53,350 nt of DNA from Actinomycetota bacterium (GTDB taxonomy: Bacteria; Actinomycetota; Acidimicrobiia; Acidimicrobiales; GCA-2861595): positions 1 to 53,350 of the forward strand of contig PJQG01000041.1 of NCBI GenBank assembly GCA_002861595.1, in the 5' to 3' direction. The position numbers and the translations under genes are program-made. The notes beneath the pieces were generated by a model. It searched no databases, was not told the origin of the DNA, and was given only the letters and a program-made list of their open reading frames with translations. Below, piece after piece: positions 15,200 through 23,962 of this stretch (position 1 is its first letter; each line of letters starts with the position of its first letter).

Positions 15200-15975
15200 G
15201 AGGCGCGCACCGCTCCGAGCAGCAGCTCGTGGAGCTCGTCACGGAGGTCCAGGAACTGCGGCGTGCGCTTGATCTCGGGGCCACCCACCAGCGATGGAGA
15301 AAGTCGCAGCTCCTCCACGATCCGCCCGGGCATGGCGTGCATCACGTAGATGCGCTGGGAGAGGTAGACCGCCTCCTCGACGTCGTGGGTCACGAACATG
15401 ATGGTCGCGCCCGTGCGCTGCCAAACCTGGCGGAGGAACTCGTGCATCGCAAGTCGGGTCTGGGCGTCGAGGGCCCCGAAAGGCTCGTCGAGTAGGAGCA
15501 GGTCGGGTTCCGGCGCCAGGGCCCGGGCAATGGCGACGCGCTGGCGCATGCCGCCGGACAGCTCGCGCGGGAGCCGCTTGGCGTGATCGGTCAGGCCCAT
15601 GATGGCGAGCAGCTCCGCCACCCGTTCGCCCCGGGCGCGGCGGTCGACGCCGGCCAGGTGCAGCCCGAACTCGATGTTGCCCTCCACCGTCAGCCACGGG
15701 AACAGCGAGTAGCCCTGGAACACCATGCCCCGGTCGGGGCCCGGGCCGAGGACGCGCTCACCATCGACGCGAACCGTGCCGCTCGACGGTTGTTCGAGCC
15801 CCGCCACGATGCGCAACAGCGTCGACTTCCCACAGCCGGACGTGCCGACCAGAGACACGAACTCGCCCGCGTCTACGTGGAGGTCGATCCCGCGGAGGGC
15901 GAGGATGTCGCCGCCACGCCGACCGCCGGGAAAGCGCTTCTCGAGGTCGCGAACCTGGAGCTTGACCGGCTTCAC
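15196..15975 (-). CDS. ABC transporter ATP-binding protein, nitrate/sulfonate/taurine type
   Basis: 259 residues from GTG 15975, whose first bases overlap the permease stop (GTGA). It has Walker A GTSGCGKST, a Q-loop MVFQGYSLFPWLTV, the signature LSGGMRQRVAIARAL, Walker B LLLLDEPFGALD and the switch His in FVTHDVEEA. These motifs, and the phrase DEPFGALDAQTR, are typical of the SsuB/TauB/NrtD branch. It sits inside the membrane and would power the permease of the preceding gene. Substrate class cannot be read from it. The operon is substrate-binding protein, permease, ATPase, then a creatininase fragment, suggesting a nitrogen compound. Confidence 0.9.
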   Translation of the reverse strand: MKPVKLQVRDLEKRFPGGRRGGDILALRGIDLHVDAGEFVSLVGTSGCGKSTLLRIVAGLEQPSSGTVRVDGERVLGPGPDRGMVFQGYSLFPWLTVEGNIEFGLHLAGVDRRARGERVAELLAIMGLTDHAKRLPRELSGGMRQRVAIARALAPEPDLLLLDEPFGALDAQTRLAMHEFLRQVWQRTGATIMFVTHDVEEAVYLSQRIYVMHAMPGRIVEELRLSPSLVGGPEIKRTPQFLDLRDELHELLLGAVRAS

Positions 15976-16844
15976 GGGCGGGCCCAGGGAGAGGAGAGAT
16001 CTCGGATCTTCCGGAGCCCCAGGTCCGACGCCACCCCGATCACGCCGAAGACGACCAGCAGCGCGAACATCGTGTCGACCTGCCTGAAGCGCTGGGCCCG
16101 CACGATCCGGAAGGCGAGCCCGTCCTGAGCCGCCAGCAGCTCGGCCACCACCAGCATGAGCCAGCCAGAAGCGAGGTTGATTCGGGCAACGTCGATGATC
16201 CCGGGCAGGGAGTGACGCAGCACCACCCGAGAGAGCACGGTTCGCCGGGGGGCCCCGAGGGTGTAGGCCGCTTCGAGCTGCTCCCGCGGCACGGTCCGGG
16301 CCACGTCGGCCACCATCAGCACGTTGAAGAAAACGGTGCCGATGACGATGAGGAGGACCTTCGGCGTCTCGTCGATGCCGAACCAGAGCAGCAGGAGCGG
16401 CGTCAGGGCCGTCGCGGGGACGTAGCGCATGAGACCTATGGGCGCCTCGAACACCGATTCCACGGAGCGCATCGAGCCGATGAGGACGCCCAGCACGATG
16501 CCGATCGCCATGCTGATGACGTAGCCGTAGGCGATCCGGGTCGAGCTGGCGGTGAAGTCGCTCCACAGGGTGCCGTCAGTCCACTGCGTCTGCAGAGCGC
16601 GCCATGTCTCCATGGGTGTCGGAACCAGGCCGGTCTCGCCACCGCGGCTCGCGGTCCAGAGCCAGATCCCGAGCACACCCGCGAGGCCGAGGGCCGACAG
16701 CAGCATCCGGGAGCGGGCCGACAACTCGCTGCGGAGGTCGAGCAGCGGCGACGGAGGTCGTCCCCGGCCCTCGGGACGGCCGGTTCGGCGGCGGATTCGC
16801 CCTTGCCCCTGCGAGGCGGCGATGGCGGGCGCGGCGTCAGCCAC
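15972..16844 (-). CDS. ABC transporter permease, nitrate/sulfonate/taurine type
   Basis: 290 residues from GTG 16844, which overlaps the end of the substrate-binding gene by 8 bp. A basic, disordered N-terminus of about 45 residues precedes six hydrophobic helices. The coupling-helix region EQLEAAYTLGAPRRTVLSRV carries the EAA loop (EAAxxxGA) that contacts the ATPase. Length and layout match SsuC/TauC permeases (about 250-280 residues), the additional length being at the N-terminus. It forms the membrane channel of the system with the ATPase downstream. Confidence 0.9.
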   Translation of the reverse strand: MADAAPAIAASQGQGRIRRRTGRPEGRGRPPSPLLDLRSELSARSRMLLSALGLAGVLGIWLWTASRGGETGLVPTPMETWRALQTQWTDGTLWSDFTASSTRIAYGYVISMAIGIVLGVLIGSMRSVESVFEAPIGLMRYVPATALTPLLLLWFGIDETPKVLLIVIGTVFFNVLMVADVARTVPREQLEAAYTLGAPRRTVLSRVVLRHSLPGIIDVARINLASGWLMLVVAELLAAQDGLAFRIVRAQRFRQVDTMFALLVVFGVIGVASDLGLRKIRDLSSPWARP

Positions 16845-17898
16845 CGTTGCGCTTCAGGTAGTCGGAGGTGAAGGAGGGCTCCAGCAGGTCGTCGAGCGGA
16901 GCCGGCTTCTTGGCCAGCCCTGTGTCCAGGAGGAACTTGTTGATCTGCTCCGCCATCGCCAGCAAGCCGACCGGCGCCTCCTTGGCCATGAAGGCCTCGA
17001 GCGCCTCCTCGGCCGAGAAGATCCTCGTACCCTTCTCGAGACCTTCGTAGCTCTCGACATCGAGACCTGCCTTCTCGGCCATGATGGCTCGGGCCTCGTC
17101 CGGATTCTCGGCGATCCAGTCGAGGGTCTCGTACCAGACGTCGACGATCTTCTGGATGTCGTCACGTCGCTGGGAGACGACGTCCTGGTCGAACACCACG
17201 AAATCGGGGATGCTCCCGGGGAAGTCAGCCGAGTCGAACAGGACATGGGAGCCCGGTCGTTTCAGGGCTTCGACGGTGAAGGGGGCGAAGACGCCCACGG
17301 CATCGAACTGACCGGAGGCGAAGGCAGCAGCCGCGGCGTCGGTGGCCAGGCCGCGGAAGTCGATGTCCTTCTCGCTCAGGCCCGCCTGCGTGAGACCCTG
17401 GAGCAGGAGGAAGTGGTCGACCACCCCCTGCTCTGCCGCGACCGACTTCCCCTTCAGGTCGGCAATCTTCTGGATCGACTTGTCGACGATGATGGCGTCG
17501 TTGCCGGCGGAGTTGTCGTTGACGACGACGACCTGCTGGTTGCGCCCGGCGCTCACCGAAACCAACGTGTCGTTCAGCGTCTGGGTGTTGCCGTCCAGCT
17601 TTCCGGCGGCCATGGCGTCGAGCGAGCTGAGGTAATCGGCGAAGTAGACGAGCTCGACTTTCACGCCCGCCTTCTCGAACAGGCCCTGCTTCTCGGCCAC
17701 GGCGAGCGGAAACCAACCGGGCCAGGCGCTGTACCCGAGCTTGATGGCTTCCCCCGATGCCCCGGCCTCGGCGTCGGTGCCGGTCCTCTCGTCGCCCGCC
17801 TCGTCACTGCTGCCGCCTCCACCACACGCACTCAGGACGGCCAGCAGGGCGACGACGCAGGCGCCGGTCCTTCGTCTCATCGATCTCGTAGAGCCCAT
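16837..17898 (-). CDS. ABC transporter substrate-binding lipoprotein, SsuA/NMT1 type
   Basis: A lipoprotein of about 350 residues. A signal peptide (MRRRTGACVVALLAVLSACG) has an LSAC lipobox, followed by a Gly/Ser/Asp/Glu-rich linker and the mature domain from IKLGYSAWPGWFPLAVAEKQ. The fold is that of SsuA, TauA and thiamine-precursor (NMT1) binding proteins: LGYSAWPG at the start, DGNTQTLND in the middle, YLKRNGG at the end. Start ATG 17898 or ATG 17880 (directly at MRRRTG) are both possible; neither has a strong ribosome site. It would sit on the outer face of the membrane and pass ligand to the permease. The neighbouring creatininase, urease and guanidinase-like genes suggest a nitrogenous ligand, perhaps guanidine or a derivative; this is an inference. 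Confidence 0.85.
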   Translation of the reverse strand: MGSTRSMRRRTGACVVALLAVLSACGGGGSSDEAGDERTGTDAEAGASGEAIKLGYSAWPGWFPLAVAEKQGLFEKAGVKVELVYFADYLSSLDAMAAGKLDGNTQTLNDTLVSVSAGRNQQVVVVNDNSAGNDAIIVDKSIQKIADLKGKSVAAEQGVVDHFLLLQGLTQAGLSEKDIDFRGLATDAAAAAFASGQFDAVGVFAPFTVEALKRPGSHVLFDSADFPGSIPDFVVFDQDVVSQRRDDIQKIVDVWYETLDWIAENPDEARAIMAEKAGLDVESYEGLEKGTRIFSAEEALEAFMAKEAPVGLLAMAEQINKFLLDTGLAKKPAPLDDLLEPSFTSDYLKRNGG

Positions 17899-17978
17899 GG
17901 AGGGAAGGTACGCGACGTTGGATTTCGCTCCGATGTCGCCAGAGGCACGCCTTCGTGTCCTTTCTCTTTCGTCTTTCT

Positions 17979-17996
17979 GACCGGATGTTTCCGGTC
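17979..17996. promoter_or_regulatory. Perfect inverted repeat upstream of the ABC operon
   Basis: GACCGGA and TCCGGTC form a perfect 7-bp palindrome around TGTT, about 80 bp upstream of the substrate-binding gene. A pyrimidine-rich tract (plus strand, about 17960-17978) adjoins it. It could be an operator for a repressor; there is no T tract in the right place for a terminator and no guanidine-riboswitch consensus. Confidence 0.35.
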
Positions 17997-18055
17997 CGTG
18001 AACATCTTCCGGGACCTGGCCGGGCGTTTGACTCCGGTGGTCTCGATCGTCATGG

Positions 18056-18913
18056 TTGCAGGCGAATGACGGCCTCCACGTGCCCTCGTCGCTTCCTGCT
18101 GGACCGTGGCTCCTATCGCGCCATCCGATGCTCCTACCACGATTGGCGTTACGACTTGAACGGCACGCTCGCCGCCGTGCCGCAGCGCGGCGACCAGTTC
18201 CCCGACATGGCTTTGGAGGAGGCCTCGCTCCTGCCTGCCGCGGTGGGCGTGTGGGAAGGCATGGTCTTCGCCTGCCCCGATCCGCAGGTCGGCTCGCTCC
18301 AGGCGTTCCTCGGTGACTTCCATGCCGCCATCGGCAGCTTCCGCCCGTCGCTGCTGCCGGTGGTGGCCAGCGCCGACTTGACGGCGCGCTGCAACTGGAA
18401 GCTGCTGGTGGAGAACCACATCGACGTGTACCACCTGTGGTACCTCCACAGGGAGACGCTCGGCGCCTTCGACCACCGCCGCTTCGAACACCGCTCCATC
18501 GGGGCGCACTGGGCGAGCTACGAGCCGCTGCGGGCGGACCGCCCAAGGCTGACGCAGCACAACCCGGTGATCGGCCACATCGACGAGCGCGACCGCAAGG
18601 GGAAGGAGCCCACCTGCTCTTCCCGAGCATGCTGTTCGCTTCCGCCGCCGAGTTCTTCATGTCGTACGCGGTCATGCCCGTGGCACCGGACCGGAGCCGG
18701 CTGGAGATCCGTATCCGCGTCGAACCCGGTGCCGACGCACAGACGCTGCTCCGAGCCGCCCGGTCGTTCATCGAGGAGGACATCTCGGCGTGCGAGCGTG
18801 TCCAGGCGGCGATGGCGTCGCCCTGATTCTCCGTCGGCCCGGTAGCCCGCGAGCACGAGGCGCCCATCGCGTTGTTCCAGTCCAACGTGCCGGCCCGGCT
18901 CCAGGAACGGTGA
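18056..18913 (+). pseudogene. Rieske non-haem oxygenase alpha subunit, decayed
   Basis: The sequence reads as a ring-hydroxylating-type oxygenase alpha subunit. The second Rieske motif is in CSYHDW. NWKLLVENHIDVYHLWYLHR holds the catalytic-iron region (D-x-x-H-x4-H), and SMLFASAAEFFMSYAVMPVA follows. The first C-x-H of the Rieske site is lost, and the N-terminal 40-50 residues are scrambled or missing. A frameshift lies near 18608. In the final frame a TGA at 18824-18826 interrupts [19 protein letters not shown], where relatives have Arg, so a single CGA-to-TGA change explains it. The end is at 18913. Such enzymes demethylate or hydroxylate amines and aromatics. It is divergent from the ABC operon and was probably its metabolic partner. 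Confidence 0.75.
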
Positions 18914-18935
18914 CGGCGCTGCTGCCGGAACGATC

Positions 18936-19491
18936 GTGGGCGTGTGGGAGCGGGTCGAGCTGGCCCTCGACGGCGCCGTCGTACCCGACGCGGGGCGGGC
19001 CTGGTGGGTGCAGGCGCCGTCGCTGTTCGTCGACGTCCGCCAAGAGGTGGGGCCCGAAGGCGGTGCGGCCTTCGGCGGCACCACCTCGTGGGACGGACTG
19101 GCGCTCACGTGGCACCACCTCGTGGACCGCTCGCCTCCGATGTTCCCGGACACCGTTCCCGGACACCGGCCGGCTGCACGTCGACGGCGATTGCCTCGTG
19201 GAGGAAGGTGGCGGTCTTGCCGGCGCTGCGACGTATCGCGAACGGTGGCGCCGCGTGCAGGGGAGGCACACGCCGTGGGTGACGCGCCGCAAGCCCGGGC
19301 TCGTGGTCGTGAGGGTCGGCGATCACGTCGCTTCCGTCCGGGACCGGGGCCCGAGCCGGTCGTTCGCCGCCGCGTGCTGGCGCCGTTCACCTCAGGGGCG
19401 TTGGCACCGGCTGGTTTCGATCGGGCCACTCAGAGCCGCCCACGGCTCGTCGGGTCGTGCCCCGGGGACCACCCTGACGGCGCCGTTCTAG
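18936..19491 (+). pseudogene. HRI1-like protein gene broken by a 13-bp duplication
   Basis: From GTG 18936 the protein reads [32 protein letters not shown], then [20 protein letters not shown]. It shifts frame at 19143-19168 and continues as [20 protein letters not shown] and [10 protein letters not shown]. The arrangement (W-x-R start, W-x-Q-x-x-S-L-F-x-D, F-x-G, tryptophan with acidic Asp, then a Y-x-E-x-W closing motif) resembles the HRI1 family of lipocalin-like beta-barrels, whose biochemical role is not firmly known. Removing one copy of the 13-bp tandem repeat restores the frame exactly. It ends at 19491, just before ureA, and may have been a small-molecule-binding accessory. Confidence 0.55.
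19143..19168 (+). repeat. 13-bp perfect tandem duplication causing a frameshift
   Basis: TTCCCGGACACCG occurs twice back to back (19143-19155 and 19156-19168). Deleting one copy restores [14 protein letters not shown] in the surrounding gene. This is a typical slipped-strand mutation. Confidence 0.9.
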
Positions 19492-19526
19492 GATCGCCGG
19501 CCGATGGACCTCCGAGGGGACCGCGC

Positions 19527-19829
19527 GTGCACCTGACCCCCACCGACGTCGACAAGCTCCTTCTCTCGATGGCCGCCATGCTGGCTCGGGAGCGGCGAGG
19601 GCGGGGAGTGAAGCTCAACCTGCCGGAGGCGACGGCCCTGCTCTCGTCCTTCGTGCTCGAAGGGGCCCGCGACGGGCGCTCGGTGGCCGACCTTATGGCA
19701 GGCGGCCGCCACGTCCTCGGTCGTGACGACGTCATGGAAGGAGTTCCGGAGGTGCTCCACGAGGTGCAGGTGGAGGCGACCTTCCCGGACGGGACGAAGC
19801 TGGTGACGATCCACCGGCCCATCCCGTGA
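19527..19829 (+). CDS. ureA: Urease gamma subunit
   Basis: 100 residues from GTG 19527 with GAGGGGA seven bases ahead. The sequence [40 protein letters not shown], and the closing [20 protein letters not shown] are the hallmarks of UreA. It assembles with UreB and UreC into the cytoplasmic nickel enzyme that splits urea to ammonia and carbamate. Its TGA overlaps the GTG of ureB (GTGA). Full family length, no odd residues. Confidence 0.97.
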   Translation: MHLTPTDVDKLLLSMAAMLARERRGRGVKLNLPEATALLSSFVLEGARDGRSVADLMAGGRHVLGRDDVMEGVPEVLHEVQVEATFPDGTKLVTIHRPIP

Positions 19830-20137
19830 TCCCGGGTGAGGTGACCGCGGCCGCCGGCCGGATCGGGCTGAACCCGGATCGGGAGCGCAGGACGCTGCAC
19901 GTGGAGAACACCGGCGACCGGCCGGTGCAGGTCGGGTCGCATTTCCACTTCGCCGACGTGAACCCGGCGCTCGCCTTCGACCGCGCTGCGGCCGACGGCT
20001 TCCGCCTCGACGTCCCCGCCGGCACCGGCGTGCGCTTCGAGCCGGGCGTCTCGCGGGAAGTGGTGCTGGTGGCTCTGGCCGGCGCCCGGCGGGTTCCCGG
20101 CCTTCAGCGGAGGCCGGCCTCGGACGCCGACGGCTGA
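19826..20137 (+). CDS. ureB: Urease beta subunit
   Basis: 103 residues from GTG 19826, overlapping ureA by four bases. It reads [20 protein letters not shown] and [20 protein letters not shown], then the [15 protein letters not shown] motif before a short basic tail. These are the conserved segments of UreB. The stop shares a base with the ATG of ureC (TGATG). The C-terminus is slightly shorter than in many homologues, which often continue with YGFN, but this is within family range. Confidence 0.95.
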   Translation: MIPGEVTAAAGRIGLNPDRERRTLHVENTGDRPVQVGSHFHFADVNPALAFDRAAADGFRLDVPAGTGVRFEPGVSREVVLVALAGARRVPGLQRRPASDADG

Positions 20138-21846
20138 TGGAGATCCCCCGCTCGCGCTACGCCGAGCTGTACGGCCCCACGGTGGGCGACCGTGTGCGCC
20201 TGGCAGACACCGATCTGTGGATCAGCCCCACCGAGGACCGCTGCGCCGGCGCCAACGCCGGCCCCGGCGACGAGACGGTGTTCGGGGGCGGCAAGGTCGT
20301 CCGCGAGTCCATGGGCCAGGCACTCACATCGGCTGTCGACCTGGTGATCACCAACGTGGTCGTGCTCGACCACTGGGGTGTGGTGAAGGCCGACGTCGGC
20401 GTGAAGGACGGTCGAATAGCGGCGGTGGGCAAGGCTGGCAATCCTGACGTCATGGACGGCGTCGACCCCGCGCTGGTCGTGGGCCCCGAGACCGAGGTCC
20501 TGGCCGGCGAGGGGCGGATACTCACAGCCGGCACGGTGGACTGCCACGTGCACCTCATCTGCCCCCAGATCGTGAAGGTGGGTCTGGCCTCCGGCACCAC
20601 CACGATCGTGGGCGGAGGGACCGGACCGGCGGAGGGCACCAAGGCCACCACCGTGACGCCCGGAGCGTGGTACCTGGCACGCATGCTCGAGGCCCTCGAC
20701 CGCTATCCGGTGAACGTGGCCCTGCTGGGCAAGGGCAACACCGTGTCCCAGGACGCACTGGAGGCGCAGGCTCGCGCCGGCGCCGCCGGCTACAAGCTGC
20801 ACGAGGACTGGGGAACCACGCCGGCCGCCATCGACGCCTGCCTCACCGCCGCCGACCGGCTGGGCGTGCAGGTGGCCATCCACACCGACACCCTCAACGA
20901 GGCCGGCTTCGTGGGCGACACCCTCGCCGCCATCGCCGGCCGCACGATCCACGCCTACCACACCGAGGGCGCCGGCGGTGGCCACGCCCCGGACATCATC
21001 ACGGTGGCGTCGCACCCCAACGTGCTGCCGTCCTCCACCAACCCGACCCGGCCGCACACCCTCAACACCATCGACGAGCACCTGGACATGCTCATGGTGT
21101 GCCACCACCTGAATCCCAAGGTGGCCGAGGACATCGCCTTCGCCGAGAGCCGCATCCGCCCCTCCACCATCGCCGCCGAGGACTGGCTGCACGACCTCGG
21201 CGCCATCTCCATGATCGGGTCCGACTCGCAGGCCATGGGCCGGGTGGGCGAGGTGGTGATGCGGACCTGGCAGACGGCCCACGTGATGAAGGCCCGTCGT
21301 GGCGCGCTGGCCGGCGAGCCGGTGGCCGGGGCCGACAACCTGCGGGCCCGCCGCTACGTGGCCAAGTACACCATCTGCCCGGCGGTGGCCCACGGGCTCG
21401 ATGCCGACGTCGGATCGGTGGAGCCGGGCAAGCTGGCCGACCTGGTGGTTTGGGAACCGGCGTGGTTCGGTGTCCGCCCGCATGCCGTGCTGAAGGGGGG
21501 CATGGTGGCGTGGGCCGCCATGGGGGACGCCAACGCCTCCATACCCACGCCCCAGCCGGTCATGGCCCGGCCCATGTTCGGCGCCACCGTGGCCGGGCCG
21601 CTCTCGGTGTCGTGGGTGGCGCCGGCGGCGCTGGACGCCGGCCTGGCCGACTCTCTCCGCCTCACCCGGCCGCTCGTGGCCGTGGGGGACACCCGCTCGC
21701 TGGGCAAATCGCAGCTGCCCGAGAACACCGCGCTGCCGGCGATCGAGGTGGACCCCGCCACCTTCACCGTGCGCATCGACGGCGAGGAGGTCGTGCCCGA
21801 TCCGGCCGCCGTCCTCCCCATGGCCCAGCGCTACGCGCTGTTCTGA
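20137..21846 (+). CDS. ureC: Urease alpha (catalytic) subunit
   Basis: 569 residues, full length. Nickel ligands are all present: HVH at 137-139, the carbamylated Lys220 in GYKLHEDWG, His249 in AIHTDTLNE, His275 in [14 protein letters not shown], and Asp363 in [12 protein letters not shown]. The flap Cys322-His323 (MVCHHL) and Arg339 ([14 protein letters not shown]) are intact, so the enzyme should be active. It hydrolyses urea in the cytosol using two nickel ions, loaded by UreD, UreF and UreG encoded just downstream. It begins inside the last base of ureB and is followed by a 15-bp gap with a GGGGAGA site for ureF. The GTVDCHVHL start of the metal site differs slightly from the common GIDTHIHF. 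Confidence 0.98.
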   Translation: MEIPRSRYAELYGPTVGDRVRLADTDLWISPTEDRCAGANAGPGDETVFGGGKVVRESMGQALTSAVDLVITNVVVLDHWGVVKADVGVKDGRIAAVGKAGNPDVMDGVDPALVVGPETEVLAGEGRILTAGTVDCHVHLICPQIVKVGLASGTTTIVGGGTGPAEGTKATTVTPGAWYLARMLEALDRYPVNVALLGKGNTVSQDALEAQARAGAAGYKLHEDWGTTPAAIDACLTAADRLGVQVAIHTDTLNEAGFVGDTLAAIAGRTIHAYHTEGAGGGHAPDIITVASHPNVLPSSTNPTRPHTLNTIDEHLDMLMVCHHLNPKVAEDIAFAESRIRPSTIAAEDWLHDLGAISMIGSDSQAMGRVGEVVMRTWQTAHVMKARRGALAGEPVAGADNLRARRYVAKYTICPAVAHGLDADVGSVEPGKLADLVVWEPAWFGVRPHAVLKGGMVAWAAMGDANASIPTPQPVMARPMFGATVAGPLSVSWVAPAALDAGLADSLRLTRPLVAVGDTRSLGKSQLPENTALPAIEVDPATFTVRIDGEEVVPDPAAVLPMAQRYALF

Positions 21847-21861
21847 GGCGGGGAGAACGAC

Positions 21862-22503
21862 TTGGGCACCGCCGCGCTCCTCCTTCTGGGTGACGGGCGC
21901 TTCCCCGGGGGCGGCCACGCCCACTCCGGCGGGCTGGAGGCGGCCGTGGCCGCCGGCCGGGTCGCAGGGCTGGACGACCTGGACGATTTCCTGGCGGGCC
22001 GGATCCGCACCACCGGCCTCACCGACGCCTGGTTGGCCGCGTGTGCCTGCGCAGGCGCAGACCCGGCGGCCCTGGAGTCCGAGTGCGAGGCCCGGTGCGT
22101 GTCGCCGGCGCTGCGGGGAGCCGGTCGGGCGCTCGGCCGAGGGCTGAAGCGGGCGGCGGCGGCGACATGGCCGGCGCTGGGATCGGTGACCGTGGAGCAG
22201 CACCCGGTGGTGCTCGGCCTGGTCGCAGCGGCCGCCGGCCTCTCCCCCGCCGACGCCGCCGCCCTGGCCCTCCACTCGCTGGTGGCCGGTGGGGTCAGCG
22301 CGGCGGTGCGCCTGCTCCCGCTCGACATGGCCGACGCCATGGCCGTGGCCGCCCGCCTGGCTTCCGTCAGCGGCGAGGTGGCGGCGCAGGCGGTGACGCT
22401 GGCGGGAAGGCCCCTGTCGGACGGGCCGGCGTGGTCGGCGCCGGCGCTGGAGCTGGCGGCCGAGGACCACGCCCGCTGGGAGGTGCGTCTGTTTGCCTCG
22501 TGA
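21862..22503 (+). CDS. ureF: Urease accessory protein UreF
   Basis: 213 residues from TTG 21862, with GGGGAGA well placed before it; a rare start codon but the only one that fits. It has the [20 protein letters not shown] opening of UreF and an all-helical, Ala-rich body, ending in RLFAS. UreF bridges UreD and UreG in the nickel-loading complex. It overlaps ureG by 11 bp. Slightly short compared with enteric UreF but like actinobacterial forms. Confidence 0.93.
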   Translation: MGTAALLLLGDGRFPGGGHAHSGGLEAAVAAGRVAGLDDLDDFLAGRIRTTGLTDAWLAACACAGADPAALESECEARCVSPALRGAGRALGRGLKRAAAATWPALGSVTVEQHPVVLGLVAAAAGLSPADAAALALHSLVAGGVSAAVRLLPLDMADAMAVAARLASVSGEVAAQAVTLAGRPLSDGPAWSAPALELAAEDHARWEVRLFAS

Positions 22504-23125
22504 CCGCGGACTTCTGCGAGTCGGCATCGGCGGTCCGGTCGGATCGGGCAAGACGGCGCTGGTGGCCGCTCTGTGCCGACACCTGTCGGGTCGCTACGAC
22601 ATGGCCGTCGTCACCAACGACATCTACACCCGGGAGGACGCCGAGTACCTCCTGCGCAACGGCGTGCTGCCGCCGGATCGGGTCGTGGCCGTGGAGACGG
22701 GCTGCTGCCCCCACACCGCCATTCGCGACGACGTGTCCGCCAACCTCGACGCCATCGAGCAGCTGGTCGCGCGTCATCAGGGACTGGAGCTGGTGCTGAT
22801 CGAGTCGGGAGGCGACAACCTGACGGCGACGTTCAGCCCCGCTCTGGCCGACGTCCAGTTGTTCGTGGTCGACGTGGCCGGCGGGGACAAGGTGCCGCGC
22901 AAGGGAGGACCCGGTGTGATCCGCTCGGACCTGCTGGTCGTAAACAAGACCGATCTGGCTCCCCTCGTGGGCGCCGACCTCGAGGTCATGGCCCGCGACG
23001 CCGCCCGCCAGCGGGGCGACCGGCCGACGGTGTTCATCTCGCTCGTGCAGGGCGACGGCGCCGAGGTGGCCGCCTTCATCGTGGAGAGGATCTCGGCGGT
23101 GGCGGGGCGGCGAGCGGCGGGGTGA
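22493..23125 (+). CDS. ureG: Urease accessory GTPase UreG
   Basis: 210 residues from TTG 22493 within the end of ureF. SIMIBI-class GTPase motifs are present: P-loop [13 protein letters not shown] at 12-24, the ESGGDNL switch, [10 protein letters not shown] for guanine specificity, and the metal Cys-Pro-His in [10 protein letters not shown]. In most relatives the residue before CPH is Gly (GGCPH); here it is Cys, adding a thiol next to the nickel site. It drives GTP-dependent nickel insertion into UreC. No ureE nickel carrier follows, so nickel delivery may depend on UreG or HypAB-like proteins elsewhere. Confidence 0.95.
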   Translation: MPRDRGLLRVGIGGPVGSGKTALVAALCRHLSGRYDMAVVTNDIYTREDAEYLLRNGVLPPDRVVAVETGCCPHTAIRDDVSANLDAIEQLVARHQGLELVLIESGGDNLTATFSPALADVQLFVVDVAGGDKVPRKGGPGVIRSDLLVVNKTDLAPLVGADLEVMARDAARQRGDRPTVFISLVQGDGAEVAAFIVERISAVAGRRAAG

Positions 23126-23865
23126 TCGCCCGCCTCGAGGTGGAGGTGGAGGACGACCGGGTGGTGCGGCTGGCGTCCGAACCTCCTCTGGCCGCGAAGG
23201 TGCTCGCAGGTCCAGGAGGACGGCCCGAGCTGCTCCTCGTCGGTGCCGCCGCCAGCCTCCTCGAGGGCGACCGGCTCTCGGTGTCGGTCCGGGTCGGGCC
23301 GGGGTGCGCCCTGACGGTGCGCTCGGCGGCGGCCACCATCGCCCATCCCTGCCCAGGCGGCGGCGCGACGAGCTTCGACGTCCACGCCCGGCTCGGTCCC
23401 GGCGCCCGCCTGGCCTGGCTGCCGGAGCCGCTGGTCGCCTGCTCCGGTTGCCGGCACACCGGACGCACGACGATCGATCTCGACGCCGGCGCCGTGGCGG
23501 TGTGGTCGGAGACGGTATCGCTCGGCCGCTCCGGCGAGACCTGCGGGAGCATCGGCCTGCGACTCGACGTGGAGCTCGCCGGGCGGCCCCTTCTGCGCGA
23601 CGGCCTGCGGGCGGGCCCGGGCGCACCGGCGTGGGACGGCGCCGCCGTGATGGCCGGCGCCCGCCACGTCGGCAGCGTGTTCCTGCTGGGACGCCGGGCC
23701 GAGGACGGTGGGATTGCCGGTGCGTTCCACCTCGCCGGTCCCGGCTCGGGGATCCGGGCACTGGGTGGAGACGGTGCCGAGACCGAGCGCCGGCTGGCGC
23801 CGGCGAGGACATCGTTCCTCGCCACCATGGCCGCGTCAGGTTCGAGACAGGCGATCGTCATGTAG
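23122..23865 (+). CDS. ureD: Urease accessory protein UreD
   Basis: 247 residues from GTG 23122 (GTGA overlap with ureG). It shows the UreD beta-rich scaffold: [20 protein letters not shown] near the start, [20 protein letters not shown] and [20 protein letters not shown] in the middle, and a conserved [18 protein letters not shown]. UreD is the first protein to bind apo-urease and channels nickel. Position at the end of ureABCFGD matches the Mycobacterium tuberculosis order. The next gene, urtA, starts 97 bp later on the same strand. Confidence 0.92.
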   Translation: MIARLEVEVEDDRVVRLASEPPLAAKVLAGPGGRPELLLVGAAASLLEGDRLSVSVRVGPGCALTVRSAAATIAHPCPGGGATSFDVHARLGPGARLAWLPEPLVACSGCRHTGRTTIDLDAGAVAVWSETVSLGRSGETCGSIGLRLDVELAGRPLLRDGLRAGPGAPAWDGAAVMAGARHVGSVFLLGRRAEDGGIAGAFHLAGPGSGIRALGGDGAETERRLAPARTSFLATMAASGSRQAIVM

Positions 23866-23962
23866 GCGACGTTGCGGTGTCATTCGCGAGAAATGGCCGC
23901 TCTCTACCTTCGGCCATGTACCGGTGCCGGAGCCTCCGCACCGAGGAAGACAAGGGGAGCAC
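23866..23962 (+). promoter_or_regulatory. Leader of the urt operon with hairpin
   Basis: The gap between ureD and urtA contains a perfect 7-bp inverted repeat (ATGGCCG at 23893-23899 and CGGCCAT at 23911-23917) with an 11-nt loop, then AAGGGGAG as the urtA ribosome site at 23953-23960. The hairpin could be a partial terminator or an operator. No known riboswitch consensus is seen. Confidence 0.45.

Noticed and set aside
14800..15495. Plus-strand open frame across the pseudogene fragments
   Set aside because: Each part of the minus strand shows clear homologous motifs, while this frame shows none.
20104..22551. Very long open frames antisense to ureC and ureF
   Set aside because: They mirror the third-codon GC bias of the urease genes, have no ribosome site and no domain.
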